In this document: positions 36,571-46,637 of the stretch, in pieces
How positions within the stretch are numbered: position 1 is the stretch's first letter
Layout of the letters: every line of letters begins with the position of its first letter
NCBI GenBank assembly: GCA_013791905.1
Contig: VMSX01000011.1
Span: 1 to 64,000 of the forward strand
Length of the DNA stretch: 64,000 nucleotides
Source of the DNA: Rhodocyclaceae bacterium
Lineage (GTDB): Bacteria; Pseudomonadota; Gammaproteobacteria; Burkholderiales; Rhodocyclaceae
Direction of reading: 5' to 3'
The notes under the pieces: generated by a model
What the model was told of the DNA's origin: nothing
What the model saw: the letters and a program-made list of their open reading frames with translations, nothing else
Database searches by the model: none
Made by a program: the position numbers and the translations under genes

Positions 36571-37980
36571 TCAGGCCTTCAGCGCCACCAGCACCTCATC
36601 GAGCATCTTCTTGGCGTCACCGAACAGCATGCGGTTGTTCTCCTTGTAGAAGAGCGGATTGTCGACGCCGGCGTAGCCGGAGGCCATGCTGCGTTTCATG
36701 ACGATCGAGGTCTTCGACTTCCACACCTGCAGCACCGGCATGCCGGCGATCGGGCTGTTCGGGTCGTCCTCGGCACCAGGGTTGACGATGTCATTGGCAC
36801 CGATCACCATCGATACGTCGGTGGTCGGAAAGTCATCGTTGAGCTCGTCCATCTCCATCACGATGTCGTAGGGCACCTTGGCTTCGGCCAGCAACACGTT
36901 CATGTGGCCGGGCATGCGGCCGGCCACCGGATGGATGCCAAAGCGAACCTCAATGCCCCTCTCGCGCAGAAGCTTGGTGATCTCGAAGACCGTGTGCTGG
37001 GCCTGTGCAACCGCCATGCCGTAGCCGGGAACGATGATCACGTGCTTGGCATCGCGCAGCAGCTCTGCCGTCTCCAGTGCGCCGATGGGCGTCACCTCAC
37101 CCGCCGGCTGGCCGTCGGCCGGGGCCACTACCGTCCCGCCGCCCGTGCCAAAACCACCGGCAATCACGCTAATGAAGTGGCGGTTCATCGCCCGGCACAT
37201 GATGTAGGAGAGAATCGCGCCCGAAGAACCCACCAAGGCACCGGTGACGATCAGCAGGTCGTTGGACAGCATGAAGCCTGTCGCGGCAGCCGCCCAGCCC
37301 GAGTAGCTGTTGAGCATCGACACCACCACCGGCATGTCGGCACCGCCGATTGCCATCACCATGTGAATGCCGAAGAGCAGCGCGATGATGGTCATGATCA
37401 CCAGCGGCACCATGCCGTCGCTGATGGTCGGCGCGTTGATGAACTCTCGGCCGAACCAGATCACCAGCAGCAGGCCGGCCAGGTTGAGCCAGTGGCGCGC
37501 CGGCAGCAACAGCGGCTTGCCGCTGATCTTGCCCGAGAGCTTGCCGAAGGCGATCACCGAACCGGAGAAGGTCACGGCGCCAATCAGGATGCCGATGTAA
37601 ATTTCAATCTCATGGATGGTCTTTTCTACGCCGGTATAGGCAATCGAGGTATCGATGTAACTGGCGAAGCCGACCAGGCAGGCAGCGAGACCGACCAGGC
37701 TGTGCATCAGCGCAACCAGTTCGGGCATCTGCGTCATTTTCACGACGCGCGCGGCATACAGACCGACGCTGCCGCCGATGACCATGGCGGCAACGATCCA
37801 GGGAATGCCGGCCATGGTGACGCGCGGGCCGAAAACTGTCGCTAGCACCGCAAGTGACATGCCGATGATGCCGTAGAGGTTGCCGCGCCGGGAGGTTTCC
37901 GGGTTGGACAAGCCGCCCAGGCTGAGGATGAAGAGGATGATGGCGCCAATGTAGGCGACGGTAACGAGACTTTCGGACAT
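36571..37980 (-). CDS. pntB: NAD(P) transhydrogenase beta subunit
   Basis: 469 residues. The first two thirds hold eight or nine membrane helices. The C-terminal domain III binds NADP(H) ([29 protein letters not shown]). It couples hydride transfer between NADH and NADP+ to proton movement and so supplies NADPH. It ends the operon PP2C-pntA-pntB, before a strong terminator. Confidence 0.96.
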   Translation of the reverse strand: MSESLVTVAYIGAIILFILSLGGLSNPETSRRGNLYGIIGMSLAVLATVFGPRVTMAGIPWIVAAMVIGGSVGLYAARVVKMTQMPELVALMHSLVGLAACLVGFASYIDTSIAYTGVEKTIHEIEIYIGILIGAVTFSGSVIAFGKLSGKISGKPLLLPARHWLNLAGLLLVIWFGREFINAPTISDGMVPLVIMTIIALLFGIHMVMAIGGADMPVVVSMLNSYSGWAAAATGFMLSNDLLIVTGALVGSSGAILSYIMCRAMNRHFISVIAGGFGTGGGTVVAPADGQPAGEVTPIGALETAELLRDAKHVIIVPGYGMAVAQAQHTVFEITKLLRERGIEVRFGIHPVAGRMPGHMNVLLAEAKVPYDIVMEMDELNDDFPTTDVSMVIGANDIVNPGAEDDPNSPIAGMPVLQVWKSKTSIVMKRSMASGYAGVDNPLFYKENNRMLFGDAKKMLDEVLVALKA

Positions 37981-37991
37981 AACCGTTTTCC

Positions 37992-39587
37992 TTATTTCTG
38001 GAACATCGCCAGCATGCGGCGGGTAACGGCGAAACCGCCGAACATGTTGACCGCCGTCAGCGCCAGGCCAATGAAGGCAACCCAGCGGATCCAGTCATCC
38101 GGACGTCCCGTACCGAGATCGGCCAGCGGCGGCGCGATCTGCACCAGCGCACCGATGGCGATGATGCTGGAGATCGCATTGGTCACGCTCATCAGCGGCG
38201 TGTGCAGCGCCGGGGTGACGTTCCACACCACCATGTAACCAACGAAGCAGGCCAGCACGAACACCGTGAAGTGGGCGAGGAAGGATGCCGGGGCGTGGGC
38301 GCCAACGAACCAGAACAGGGCAGCGGCACAACCGAACACGATGGCCAGGCTGGTGCCGGCCATTGGCGCACTACTGGCACCGTGACCCTTGCCCTTGGCC
38401 TTGGCCGCCGGCGCTGCTGCCGGCTTGGCGGTGGCGGGCGGCGCCGCGGAAATCTTCGGCGCTGGGGGCGGCCAGGTAATGGCGCCTTCCTTGATGACAG
38501 TCAGGCCACGGATGGCTTCGTCGTCCATGTTGACGTCGATGATGCCGTCCTTGGTCTTGCACAGCTCTTCGGTCAGGCGAAACAGGTTGGTGGCGTACAG
38601 CGTCGACGACTGCTTCGCCAGACGGCTGACCAGGTCGGTGTAGCCGATGAGGGTGACGCCGTGCTTGACGACGACCAGCCCCGGTTCGGTCAACTCGCAG
38701 TTGCCGCCCTGCTCAGCCGCCATGTCGACGATGACACTGCCCGGCTTCATGCTCTGCACCATCTCGGCGGTGATCAGCTTGGGCGCAGGCTTGCCGGGGA
38801 TCAGCGCGGTGGTGATGATGATGTCCACCTCCCGGGCCTGCTTGGCGTACATCTCGCGCTGGGCCTGCTGGAAGCCCTCGCTCATCACCTTGGCGTAACC
38901 GCCGCCGCCGGAGCCCTCTTCCTCGTAATCGACCTTGACGAATTCGCCGCCGAGCGACACGACCTGGTCGGCCACTTCGGCACGGGTGTCGTTGGCGCGC
39001 ACGATGGCGCCCAGGCTGGCGGCGGTGCCGATCGCGGCCAACCCGGCCACACCGGCACCGGCGATGAATACCTTGGCCGGTTGCACCTTGCCCGCAGCCG
39101 TGATCTGGCCGTTGAAGAAACGGCCGAAGGCATTGGCAGCCTCAATCACGGCACGGTAGCCGGCAACGCCGGCCTGGGAGGTCAGCGCGTCCATCTTCTG
39201 GGCGCGGGAGAGCATGCGTGGCAACGCGTCGATGGCCAGCACGGTGACCTTGCGGGCGGCCAGTTGCTGCAGCAATTCAGGGTTCTGCGCCGGCCAGATG
39301 AAACTGACCAGGGTGCTGCCTTCCTTCAACAAGCCGATTTCGGCGGCACTGGGACCGCGCACCTTGAAGATGATGTCCGACTGGGCGCACAGCGCCGCGG
39401 TATCGGCAATGATCTGCGCCCCGGCAGCGCGATAGCTTTCGTCGCTGCAATTGGCAGCAGCGCCGGCGCCACTTTCGACGTTGACGGCGAATCCCAGCTT
39501 GATCAGTTTCTCGACGACCTCTGGAACGGTCGCGACACGCTTCTCACCTGCAAATGATTCCTTTGGCACTCCGATAGTCAATGACAT
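37992..39587 (-). CDS. pntA: NAD(P) transhydrogenase alpha subunit (fused form)
   Basis: 531 residues from ATG 39587 ([20 protein letters not shown]). Domain I for NAD(H) is residues 1-370 ([20 protein letters not shown]). A Pro/Ala/Lys-rich linker (about 375-420) follows, then four membrane helices. The unsplit form is like that of E. coli; many alphaproteobacteria have it as two genes. The longer low-complexity linker is the main difference from E. coli. It lies 11 bases before pntB. Confidence 0.96.
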   Translation of the reverse strand: MSLTIGVPKESFAGEKRVATVPEVVEKLIKLGFAVNVESGAGAAANCSDESYRAAGAQIIADTAALCAQSDIIFKVRGPSAAEIGLLKEGSTLVSFIWPAQNPELLQQLAARKVTVLAIDALPRMLSRAQKMDALTSQAGVAGYRAVIEAANAFGRFFNGQITAAGKVQPAKVFIAGAGVAGLAAIGTAASLGAIVRANDTRAEVADQVVSLGGEFVKVDYEEEGSGGGGYAKVMSEGFQQAQREMYAKQAREVDIIITTALIPGKPAPKLITAEMVQSMKPGSVIVDMAAEQGGNCELTEPGLVVVKHGVTLIGYTDLVSRLAKQSSTLYATNLFRLTEELCKTKDGIIDVNMDDEAIRGLTVIKEGAITWPPPAPKISAAPPATAKPAAAPAAKAKGKGHGASSAPMAGTSLAIVFGCAAALFWFVGAHAPASFLAHFTVFVLACFVGYMVVWNVTPALHTPLMSVTNAISSIIAIGALVQIAPPLADLGTGRPDDWIRWVAFIGLALTAVNMFGGFAVTRRMLAMFQK

Positions 39588-39614
39588 GTTTTTCCTTCCT
39601 GTTTGCACTCACAC

Positions 39615-40406
39615 TCACCTAGCCGCAGCTTTTTTCCATAGCGGCATATTTTTTTCCGGTTCAACTTCCTTCAGGCGAACGATGGCCAGCGTGCAGTTAT
39701 CGCCGCGGCCTTGCGCTCGCTCGCGGGCTGTGTTGATGAGAATCTCGGCGGCCTCGCGCACTGGATAATCATTCAGCACTCGCCCCATCTCGTCGTCGCT
39801 AAAGTAGGCCCACAAACCGTCGGAACAGAGCAAAAAACAATCGCCGCCAACCAGCGGCAGCGTCCCGCCAAAATCAATCTGTGGTGCCGAGGTGTCGCCC
39901 AGGCAGGAGATCAGCAGGTTCTTCTGCGGGTGGGTTTCGGCCTGCTCAGGAGTGAGATAACCCATCTTCACCAGGTTCATCACATGCGAGTGGTCACAAG
40001 TTTGCGACACTTTGATGCCATTACGAAAATGGTAGAGGCGTGAGTCCCCGCAGTGCGCCCAGTCGGCGCGTCCCGGCTGGAGAATCAGCAGGCAGGCGGT
40101 GCTGTGCGGATCCTGCTCGGTGGTGAAGCGCGACAGATTGATGCCGTCGTGGGCATCGTTGATGCCCTCGGCCAACATCTCTTCAATGTTGACACCTCCC
40201 GGCGGGTTGGCCAGAAAGATGTTGCGGGCCGAATGAATGACCTGCTCGGCCGCCATCGCACCACCGGTATGACCGCCCATGCCATCGGCCAGTACGGCCA
40301 GCAAGGCGCCCTTCTGGATCGGGTGCGTAAACAGGCCCACGCGATCCTGCTGCTCCTCGCGGTCGCCGATATGCTGCGCGGTGCAAGTTTCGATGGTGAA
40401 GGGCAT
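39615..40406 (-). CDS. PP2C-type serine/threonine phosphatase
   Basis: 263 residues with the PP2C metal motifs: LADGMGGH (about 41-48), GDSRLYHF, CSDGLW and GDNCTLAIV. There is no membrane segment. It removes phosphate from Ser/Thr of protein targets using Mn or Mg. No kinase gene is adjacent. The gap to pntA is 27 bases, so co-transcription is likely, though a functional tie to transhydrogenase is unclear. Confidence 0.88.
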   Translation of the reverse strand: MPFTIETCTAQHIGDREEQQDRVGLFTHPIQKGALLAVLADGMGGHTGGAMAAEQVIHSARNIFLANPPGGVNIEEMLAEGINDAHDGINLSRFTTEQDPHSTACLLILQPGRADWAHCGDSRLYHFRNGIKVSQTCDHSHVMNLVKMGYLTPEQAETHPQKNLLISCLGDTSAPQIDFGGTLPLVGGDCFLLCSDGLWAYFSDDEMGRVLNDYPVREAAEILINTARERAQGRGDNCTLAIVRLKEVEPEKNMPLWKKAAAR

Positions 40407-40463
40407 GACGGGATTATACGATTAGAATCCAAAGGCTTAACTTTTCTCATAGAGGAATCATTC

Positions 40464-40901
40464 ATGCTGCCCGGACGCGGATACAACGAATTGAAAGTCG
40501 GCGACGCCTACGACTCCGCCATGACCCTGACCGAAACCCACATCGTGCTCGGCGCCGGCCTGTTTGGCGACTTCAACCCCCTGCATGTCAATGAAAGCTG
40601 GGCGAAGACCGGCCGTTTCGGCACCCGCATCGCCCATGGCTACCTGACCAGCAACGTCATGGCGGCACAGATGGGCATGCTGCTCTATGGCACGGCCATC
40701 GCCTACATGGAACACTCGATCCGCTTCACCGCCCCGGTCAAACCAGGCGACACGCTGCACGTCACTTGGACGGTCACCGCCAAGGATGACAAGCCCAAGC
40801 ACGACGGCGGCATCGTCAGCTTCGCCGGTATCTGCAAGAATCAGGACGGCACGGCGGTAGCCGATGCCACGGCCAAACTGATGGTGAAGAACAACAGCTA
40901 G
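40464..40901 (+). CDS. MaoC-like dehydratase domain protein
   Basis: 145 residues with a hot-dog fold. The motif FGDFNPLHVNESWAK carries the hydratase Asp/His pair (Asp and His of the D-x5-H pattern), followed by GTRIAHGYLTSNVM. Such proteins hydrate enoyl-CoA thioesters. AGAGGAA precedes the ATG. It is divergent from the phosphatase gene, and its stop overlaps the 3' end of glcF on the other strand by four bases. Confidence 0.86.
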   Translation: MLPGRGYNELKVGDAYDSAMTLTETHIVLGAGLFGDFNPLHVNESWAKTGRFGTRIAHGYLTSNVMAAQMGMLLYGTAIAYMEHSIRFTAPVKPGDTLHVTWTVTAKDDKPKHDGGIVSFAGICKNQDGTAVADATAKLMVKNNS

Positions 40902-42133
40902 GACGTCAGCCGCTCATCCAGCCATTCGATCCAGTGCTTTATCGGCAGCTCGGTACCCGCCTGCAGATGGGCGATGCAACCGATGTTGGCACTGGCGATA
41001 CCGCTGGGCTGGCCCGCCGTCAGCGCGGCGATCTTGTTTGCTTGCAGGCGGCTCGACAGTTCCGGCTGGAGGATCGAATAGGTGCCGGCTGAACCGCAAC
41101 ACAGATGGCTGTCGGCCACCGGCATCAGACTGAAACCCGCCGCGCCAAGCAGCGTTTCGACCACGCCTCGGATATTGAGACCGTGTTGCAGCGTGCACGG
41201 TGCATGGAACGCCAGCGGCAGCGGGGTTCCGGACGGCAGAGCGGCCAGCAATTCGAGCAGACGCGCCTGCTCAGCGGCCACAACCTCGCTAACATCGCGC
41301 GTCAGTTCAGCCACCCGCAGCGCTTTCGCTGCATAAGCCGGGTCGTCCTGCAGCAGATGACCGTAATCCTTGACCTGCACGCCGCAACCGGAAGCCGTCA
41401 TGACAATTGCCTCGACGCCCGACTCGATCTGCGGCCACCAGGCGTCGACGTTACGGCGCGCGTTGTCACGCGCACCTGCTTCATCACCGAGATGCAGCCG
41501 CACCGCGCCGCAGCAGCCGGCGTTCCGCGCTTCATCGAGTGCAATGCCCAGCCGCGCCAGCACCCGTCTGGCGGCACCGTTGATGTTCGGATACATCGAG
41601 GGCTGGGCGCAACCGGCCAGCACCAGCATCTTGCGCGCCTGCCCGCCGGGCAGGGTGACCCCGGCCGACGACAGCGGCGGCACTTTGGCCTTCAGCACGG
41701 CCGGCAGGAAAGGCCGCACCATCTGGCCGAGTTTCATTGCCGTACCGAACAGCATGGGGCGTGGCAAAAGTTCGCGCAGGGAGGCACGCAGCACGCCATC
41801 CATCCCGCTGCGCGGCACGCGCTGCTCGACGACCGCGCGGCCGATGTCGAGCAGCCGCGAGTAATGCACGCCTGAGGGACAGGTTGTCTCGCAGGAGCGG
41901 CAGGTCAGGCAGCGGTCCAGATGCAGGCGGGTGCGCTCGGTCGGCGCCACGCCTTCCAGCACCTGTTTGATCAGATAAATGCGCCCGCGCGGCCCGTCGA
42001 GCTCGTCGCCGAGCAACTGATAAGTCGGACAGGTGGCCGTGCAGAATCCGCAGTGCACGCACTTGCGCAGGATGGCCTCGGCCTCGCGGCCGGCGCTGGT
42101 GTCACGGATAAAGTCGGCGAGATGGGTTTCCAT
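40898..42133 (-). CDS. glcF: Glycolate oxidase iron-sulfur subunit
   Basis: 411 residues. Two ferredoxin-type 4Fe-4S motifs (CVHCGFCTATCPTY and CLTCRSCETTCPSG) are followed by two CCG domains (GCAQPSMYPNI, NAGCCGAV, LCCGSAGTY). It passes electrons from the GlcDE flavoprotein to the respiratory chain during oxidation of glycolate to glyoxylate. It is the last gene of hyi-glcD-glcE-glcF on the minus strand, one base after glcE. Confidence 0.95.
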   Translation of the reverse strand: METHLADFIRDTSAGREAEAILRKCVHCGFCTATCPTYQLLGDELDGPRGRIYLIKQVLEGVAPTERTRLHLDRCLTCRSCETTCPSGVHYSRLLDIGRAVVEQRVPRSGMDGVLRASLRELLPRPMLFGTAMKLGQMVRPFLPAVLKAKVPPLSSAGVTLPGGQARKMLVLAGCAQPSMYPNINGAARRVLARLGIALDEARNAGCCGAVRLHLGDEAGARDNARRNVDAWWPQIESGVEAIVMTASGCGVQVKDYGHLLQDDPAYAAKALRVAELTRDVSEVVAAEQARLLELLAALPSGTPLPLAFHAPCTLQHGLNIRGVVETLLGAAGFSLMPVADSHLCCGSAGTYSILQPELSSRLQANKIAALTAGQPSGIASANIGCIAHLQAGTELPIKHWIEWLDERLTS

Positions 42134-42134
42134 T

Positions 42135-43202
42135 TCAGAGTTCAGCGTACATGCGGCCGGGATTGAATATCCCGTGTGGATCGAAGATCTGCTTGAGACG
42201 GCGCTGCAGATTCAGCAAGGGCAGTGGCAGTGGAGCAAACGCGCCGACGGTCGCCTTGAGCGTGGAATCGGCACGAAACAGCGTCGCGCTGCCGCCGACG
42301 CTTGCCGCAGCGGCGCGAATCGTTGCGGGGGCGGCATCGCTGTGCAACCAGCGCTCTGCCCCGCCCCATTCCATCAGGGTTTCTCCGGGCAAGGCGATAA
42401 CCGGGGCGACAGAAGGCACCGACAGGCGCCAGAGGGGCATGCCGGCGAAGAAGCTCGCATGCTGGTCGCGCAAGCCATCCCAGAATGCCGCCGTCGCGCC
42501 ATCCTCGACTTTTTCGCCACCCAGCATTTGCACTGCCGCGGCAATCGCCGCGCGCGCGCCGGCGAGGCGCACACTCAGCATGCCGTCCTGCCAGGCACTG
42601 GCGACAATGGGCAGCGGCTGGGCTGCCCACTGATTGAGCTTGTCCAGCGCCACAGCCTGGGGCATGGCAAAGCTCAGTGTGGCTTCGGCAACGGGGCGCG
42701 GCAGCACCTTGATGGATATTTCGAGCAACAGCCCCAGCGTGCCAAGACTGCCGGCCATGACCCGCGAGACATCGTAGCCGGCCACGTTCTTCATCACCTG
42801 GCCGCCGAAGCTCAGCTCACGCGCCGCGCCATCGAGAATCTTCACGCCCAGCACGAAGTCACGCACCGCGCCCGCGCTGACCCGGCGCGGCCCCGACAGT
42901 CCAGCCGCCACGGCACCGCCAATGGTGCAGTTTTCAGCGAAGCGCGGTGGCTCGAAGGCCAGACATTGGCCGTGTTCCGCCAGCACCGCCTCGATCTCGG
43001 CAAGCGGTGTGCCGCAGCGCGCCGTAATGACGAGCTCGGTCGGCTCGTAGGCCAACACGCCGGTATGCGCGCGGGTTTCCAGCAGTTCGCCGCGCAATTC
43101 GCAGCCGTAGAAGTCCTTGCTGCCGCCGCCACGGATGCACAGCGGCGCGGCGCTGCTTGCCGCCAGGATGCGTTCGCGGAGCTGCTCGGTCAAATCGGTC
43201 AT
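42135..43202 (-). CDS. glcE: Glycolate oxidase FAD-binding subunit
   Basis: 355 residues from ATG 43202 (MTDLTEQLRER), which overlaps the glcD stop by ATGA. FAD_binding_4 domain: APLCIRGGGSKDFYG, then NCTIGGAVAAGLSGPRR. It is shorter than GlcD and pairs with it in the glycolate dehydrogenase complex. The ORF can be read upstream to 43343, but that part lies inside glcD and lacks family similarity. Confidence 0.94.
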   Translation of the reverse strand: MTDLTEQLRERILAASSAAPLCIRGGGSKDFYGCELRGELLETRAHTGVLAYEPTELVITARCGTPLAEIEAVLAEHGQCLAFEPPRFAENCTIGGAVAAGLSGPRRVSAGAVRDFVLGVKILDGAARELSFGGQVMKNVAGYDVSRVMAGSLGTLGLLLEISIKVLPRPVAEATLSFAMPQAVALDKLNQWAAQPLPIVASAWQDGMLSVRLAGARAAIAAAVQMLGGEKVEDGATAAFWDGLRDQHASFFAGMPLWRLSVPSVAPVIALPGETLMEWGGAERWLHSDAAPATIRAAAASVGGSATLFRADSTLKATVGAFAPLPLPLLNLQRRLKQIFDPHGIFNPGRMYAEL

Positions 43203-44659
43203 CGCGCGCTCCCGGTCAGCCGGTATTCGGAACAGTGGCGTGGCGTCGGCACCGCCTTGCCGGGGTTGAGCAGACCAAGCGGATCGAAGGCCGCTTTCAC
43301 GCCACGGAACGCCGCGAGTTCGTCGGCAGAAAATTGCAGGCACATCTGCTGCACTTTTTCGATGCCCACGCCATGTTCGCCGGTAATCGTGCCGCCCACC
43401 TCAACCGACAGTTCGAGGATGGCCGCGCCCAGCGCCGTGGCGCGGTCGAGTTCGTCGTCACGGCTGGCATCGAACATGATGAGCGGGTGCAGGTTGCCGT
43501 CGCCGGCATGGAAGACGTTGGCGACGCGCAGCCGGTGCTGCTGCGCCAGTTCCTCGATGCGTGTCAGCACATGGGCGATGTGCTTCCTCGGGATGGTGCC
43601 GTCCATGCACAGATAGTCGGGCGTCAGGCGGCCGACGGCCGGAAAAGCCGCCTTGCGCCCGGCCCAGAATTTCAGCCGCTCGGCATCGCTTCGCGAAACG
43701 CGCAGATCGCGCGCACCGCTGGTTTCGAGCACCTGGCACATCGCGGCCATTTCCTCGGCCACTTCCTGCTCGGTACCGTCGGATTCGGCGAGTAGGATCG
43801 CCGTGGCGCTGAGGTCATAGCCGGCATGCACGAAGGCCTCGACGGCAGCGGTCGCCGGCTTGTCCATCATTTCCAGCCCGGCGGGGATGATGCCGGCGGC
43901 GATGATCGCGGCCACCGCATTGCCGGCTTGCGTGACATCGTCGAAGCTGGCCATCACCACCTGCGCGACCGTCGGCCGGGGGGTCAGCTTGACGGTCGCT
44001 TCGAGCACCACGCCGAGCATGCCTTCGGAGCCGATCAACAGCGCCAGCAGGTCATAACCCGGACTGTCCAGCGCATGCGTGCCGATCTCGATGACTTCGC
44101 CATCAATCAGCGCAACGCGCAGCTTGAGGATGTTGTGCACGGTGAGGCCGTATTTCAGGCAATGCACGCCACCGGAATTTTCCGCGACATTGCCGCCGAT
44201 CGTGCAGGCGATCTGCGAACTCGGGTCGGGGGCGTAATACAGACCCAGCGGCGCCGCCGCCTCGGAGATGGCCAGATTGCGCACGCCGGGCTGCACGCGC
44301 GCCAGACGCGCCAATGGATCGATCTCGATGATGCGCATGAAGCGGGCCAGCGACAACACGACGCCCGCCGCCACCGGCGTCGCACCGCCCGACAGGCCGG
44401 TGCCGGCGCCGCGCACCACCACGGGCACCTGCAGAACGTGGCAGACGCGCAGCACGGCGATCACCTGTGCCTCGCTGTCCGGCAGCGCCACGCACCAAGG
44501 CAGGCAGCGATAGGCAGTCAGGCCGTCGCATTCATACGGTTTGATGTCTTCAGGATCGCTGAGCAAACCGCCGGTCGGCAGCAGCGGCAGCAACCGTGCC
44601 AGCAAGGCGACGCGGCGTGTATCGTCCTGATCGGGGGCGGGTGAAAGGGCAGCGGTCAT
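43199..44659 (-). CDS. glcD: Glycolate oxidase catalytic FAD subunit
   Basis: 486 residues. FAD-binding PCMH fold (VPVVVRGAGTGLSGGATP, then TIGGNVAENSGGVHCLKYG) and the FAD-oxidase C domain with HAGDGNLHPLI and GEHGVGIEK. It oxidises glycolate to glyoxylate. Its coupling to glcE and the hyi gene upstream indicates glycolate or C2 metabolism. Confidence 0.96.
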   Translation of the reverse strand: MTAALSPAPDQDDTRRVALLARLLPLLPTGGLLSDPEDIKPYECDGLTAYRCLPWCVALPDSEAQVIAVLRVCHVLQVPVVVRGAGTGLSGGATPVAAGVVLSLARFMRIIEIDPLARLARVQPGVRNLAISEAAAPLGLYYAPDPSSQIACTIGGNVAENSGGVHCLKYGLTVHNILKLRVALIDGEVIEIGTHALDSPGYDLLALLIGSEGMLGVVLEATVKLTPRPTVAQVVMASFDDVTQAGNAVAAIIAAGIIPAGLEMMDKPATAAVEAFVHAGYDLSATAILLAESDGTEQEVAEEMAAMCQVLETSGARDLRVSRSDAERLKFWAGRKAAFPAVGRLTPDYLCMDGTIPRKHIAHVLTRIEELAQQHRLRVANVFHAGDGNLHPLIMFDASRDDELDRATALGAAILELSVEVGGTITGEHGVGIEKVQQMCLQFSADELAAFRGVKAAFDPLGLLNPGKAVPTPRHCSEYRLTGSAR

Positions 44660-44737
44660 GTCGGGCGTTCAATGGCAATGGTGCAAGGGGTGACGCCATT
44701 ATCGCCGAAACTTAGTGCCGCAACTTAGCGCCGCATC

Positions 44738-45508
44738 TCAGCCCAACTCGGCAAGCCAGCCGAAGCTGTCGAGTGTCGCGCCGCTCGGTTTGTACTCGCA
44801 GCCGATCCAGCCGGCGTAACCGAACTGCTCAAGACGCTCGAACAGGAAGGGAAAGCGGATCTCGCCCGTACCCGGTTCATGGCGGCCGGGGTTGTCGGCA
44901 ATCTGGATGTGGCCGATCCGCGGCAGATGCGTCTCCAGCGTGCGGCTCAGGTCGCCCTCCATCACCTGGGCGTGATAGACGTCGTATTGCACCTGCAGAT
45001 TGCGGCTGCCGACGGCATCGAGCACCTGCAATGCCTGCGCGGTGGTCGGCACGAGAAAACCCGGATTGTCGCGGTTGTTGAGCGGTTCGAGCAGCAGGCG
45101 GATGCCCGCGCGCTGTATCGCCGCAGCGGCAAAGCGCAGGTTGTCGACGAGCGTTTCCAGCGCCTGGTCGCGGTCGCCGGCCGCAATGCCGGCCAGGCAG
45201 TTCAGCCGCGTGCAACCCAGCGCCTCGGCATACTCGATGGCCCGCCCGACGCCATCCTGAAATTCCGCCTTGCGTTCCGGCAGGCAGGCAATGCCGCGCT
45301 CCCCCGCCGCCCAGTTACCTGCCGGCAGGTTGAACACCGCCACCTCAACACCCGAAGTCAGCACCACCTCGGCCAGCACCGCCTTGTCGAAGTCGTAGGG
45401 AAAATGGAATTCGACCCCCTTGAAGCCGGCCCGCGCGGCAGCACCGAAGCGGTCGAGGAAGTCGTGCTCATTGAAAAGGAAAGTGAGGTTGGCGGAAAAA
45501 TTTAGCAT
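44738..45508 (-). CDS. hyi: Hydroxypyruvate isomerase
   Basis: 256 residues of the xylose-isomerase-like TIM barrel: FNEHDFLDRFGAAARAGFKG, metal-binding LLLEPLNNRDNPGFL (Glu) and GCEYKPSG (Glu) near the end. It interconverts hydroxypyruvate and tartronate semialdehyde in the glycerate branch of glyoxylate use. It lies 78 bases before glcD on the same strand. The expected glyoxylate carboligase and reductase genes are absent upstream, where the second defence island begins instead. Confidence 0.9.
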   Translation of the reverse strand: MLNFSANLTFLFNEHDFLDRFGAAARAGFKGVEFHFPYDFDKAVLAEVVLTSGVEVAVFNLPAGNWAAGERGIACLPERKAEFQDGVGRAIEYAEALGCTRLNCLAGIAAGDRDQALETLVDNLRFAAAAIQRAGIRLLLEPLNNRDNPGFLVPTTAQALQVLDAVGSRNLQVQYDVYHAQVMEGDLSRTLETHLPRIGHIQIADNPGRHEPGTGEIRFPFLFERLEQFGYAGWIGCEYKPSGATLDSFGWLAELG

Positions 45509-45523
45509 GGATGGATTCCGGTT

Positions 45524-45655
45524 TCAGAACAGTTCGCTATGGTCATGCAGCCTGCTCAGCCATTCAGAACCCAAGCCAGGGGCGGCGGCGCAAGCCACAT
45601 CGAACAGGCCGCGCAGGAGTTCGCGGGGTTTCGGCATCGTCGCATTACTTGCCAT
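45524..45655 (-). CDS. Small ORF, 43 codons; possible glycerate kinase stub
   Basis: Reads MASNATMPKPRELLRGLF then DVACAAAPGLG and a short tail, ending 15 bases before hyi. The ATG at 45655 overlaps the AbiEii stop by 11 bases; a second ATG is at 45637. PRELLRGLFDVACAAA resembles the N-terminus of glycerate 2-kinase (GckA/TtuD), an enzyme often encoded beside hyi. If so, this is a remnant left when the island joined. It could also be a genuine small protein coupled to the toxin gene. The tail (SEWLSRLHDHSELF) is not like glycerate kinase. Confidence 0.4.
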   Translation of the reverse strand: MASNATMPKPRELLRGLFDVACAAAPGLGSEWLSRLHDHSELF

Positions 45656-46637
45656 TGATCTCGTTCTCCAGTGCTCGCAGATTTGCCATGATTTCGCCGA
45701 AGCTCGGCACCTTGCCGAAGATCATGTTCGCCATGGCCCGGTAATCGGCCTCGACCGCCGCCAGCACATGCGCTTCCGGCATCAGGCGCAGACTACCGGG
45801 AATCGCCAGATCGTAGCGCGCCCAGGCACGCGGATAAAAACGCTGCTTGAATGCCACCACATCCGCCAGCAAATCGAGATTCGCCAGAGCCGTGTCCCTG
45901 ACCGGCGCCGCAGCCATCCGCGCCAGATCGTAATAGTGGCGCGAGTAGCGCGAGGGCTGGGAGTTGCCCTCCGGCCGATGCGCCTCGTGGTGCAAGATCG
46001 TTGCCTTCTCCCAGAACGTCCGCTCGGCCTTGATCACTCGCACCGCACATTCCGGCCGCGCAAATACATGGGGAAACGCCTCGGCGGCATAGCAGGTAAT
46101 CATCCGTTCCTCATAAGGCAACCATGCGGCCAGCGGCCCGACCTCCAGCCGCAGTTCGGGCCGCAGATAGCGATCAGGGAAAGCCGCCGGGTAACGGATA
46201 TTAAGAACATGGGGGTCGACCTTGTCCAGTTCGCATTGGCACACATCACCCAATGCCGCGATCACTCGCGTCAACAATTCGCCGCCGATGAAGGCCTGCG
46301 CCTGCGCGTTGATCGCTGCGTTGAGCTTTTCCTGCCCGGACTTCGAGCGCTCGGCCAGCGGGTCCTCATTGCCCAATCCTTCACCCAGCACCCGCCAATC
46401 CAGAATCAGGTCGATGTCCTCGGAAAAGCGCTCGATCAGCCGATAGGCTTTCGACAAGCTGGTGCCGCCCTTGAACATCAAGAGACGTGCCAGTTCGGCA
46501 TCGGTGAACAGGCGATCCAGCACCCAGGTCACCCAGAAGTCTTTTTCCGCCACCGCCGGGGTCGTCCTCATCCCAGCGGCGGTTTCGGCAAACAACGCCG
46601 AGCGCTCGGCAGCCGACAAACGGGCAACGCGATCCAT
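45645..46637 (-). CDS. AbiEii-like nucleotidyltransferase toxin
   Basis: 330 residues from ATG 46637, which overlaps the stop of the previous gene by one base (TGATG). The nucleotidyltransferase core has LLMFKGGTSLSKAYRLIERF (GG-S/T) followed by SEDIDLIL (catalytic acidic pair), matching the AbiEii/AbiGii family. FWEKATILHHE is a later conserved segment. In type IV toxin-antitoxin pairs this protein modifies tRNA or other RNA with nucleotides and halts growth, aborting phage infection. The partner is the upstream DUF6088-type gene. The ORF as drawn from 47000 is too long; the upstream part lies in the partner gene. Confidence 0.87.
   Translation of the reverse strand: MDRVARLSAAERSALFAETAAGMRTTPAVAEKDFWVTWVLDRLFTDAELARLLMFKGGTSLSKAYRLIERFSEDIDLILDWRVLGEGLGNEDPLAERSKSGQEKLNAAINAQAQAFIGGELLTRVIAALGDVCQCELDKVDPHVLNIRYPAAFPDRYLRPELRLEVGPLAAWLPYEERMITCYAAEAFPHVFARPECAVRVIKAERTFWEKATILHHEAHRPEGNSQPSRYSRHYYDLARMAAAPVRDTALANLDLLADVVAFKQRFYPRAWARYDLAIPGSLRLMPEAHVLAAVEADYRAMANMIFGKVPSFGEIMANLRALENEINGK

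Noticed and set aside
38202-39557. Long plus-strand ORF opposite pntA
   Set aside because: Antisense shadow of a well-conserved gene; similar shadows at 36481-37845, 42033-43616, 45420-46886 and 48706-50010 were rejected for the same reason.
40053-40463. In-frame extension upstream of the MaoC-like gene
   Set aside because: Lies antisense to the PP2C gene and lacks similarity to the MaoC family; the ATG at 40464 has a good ribosome site.
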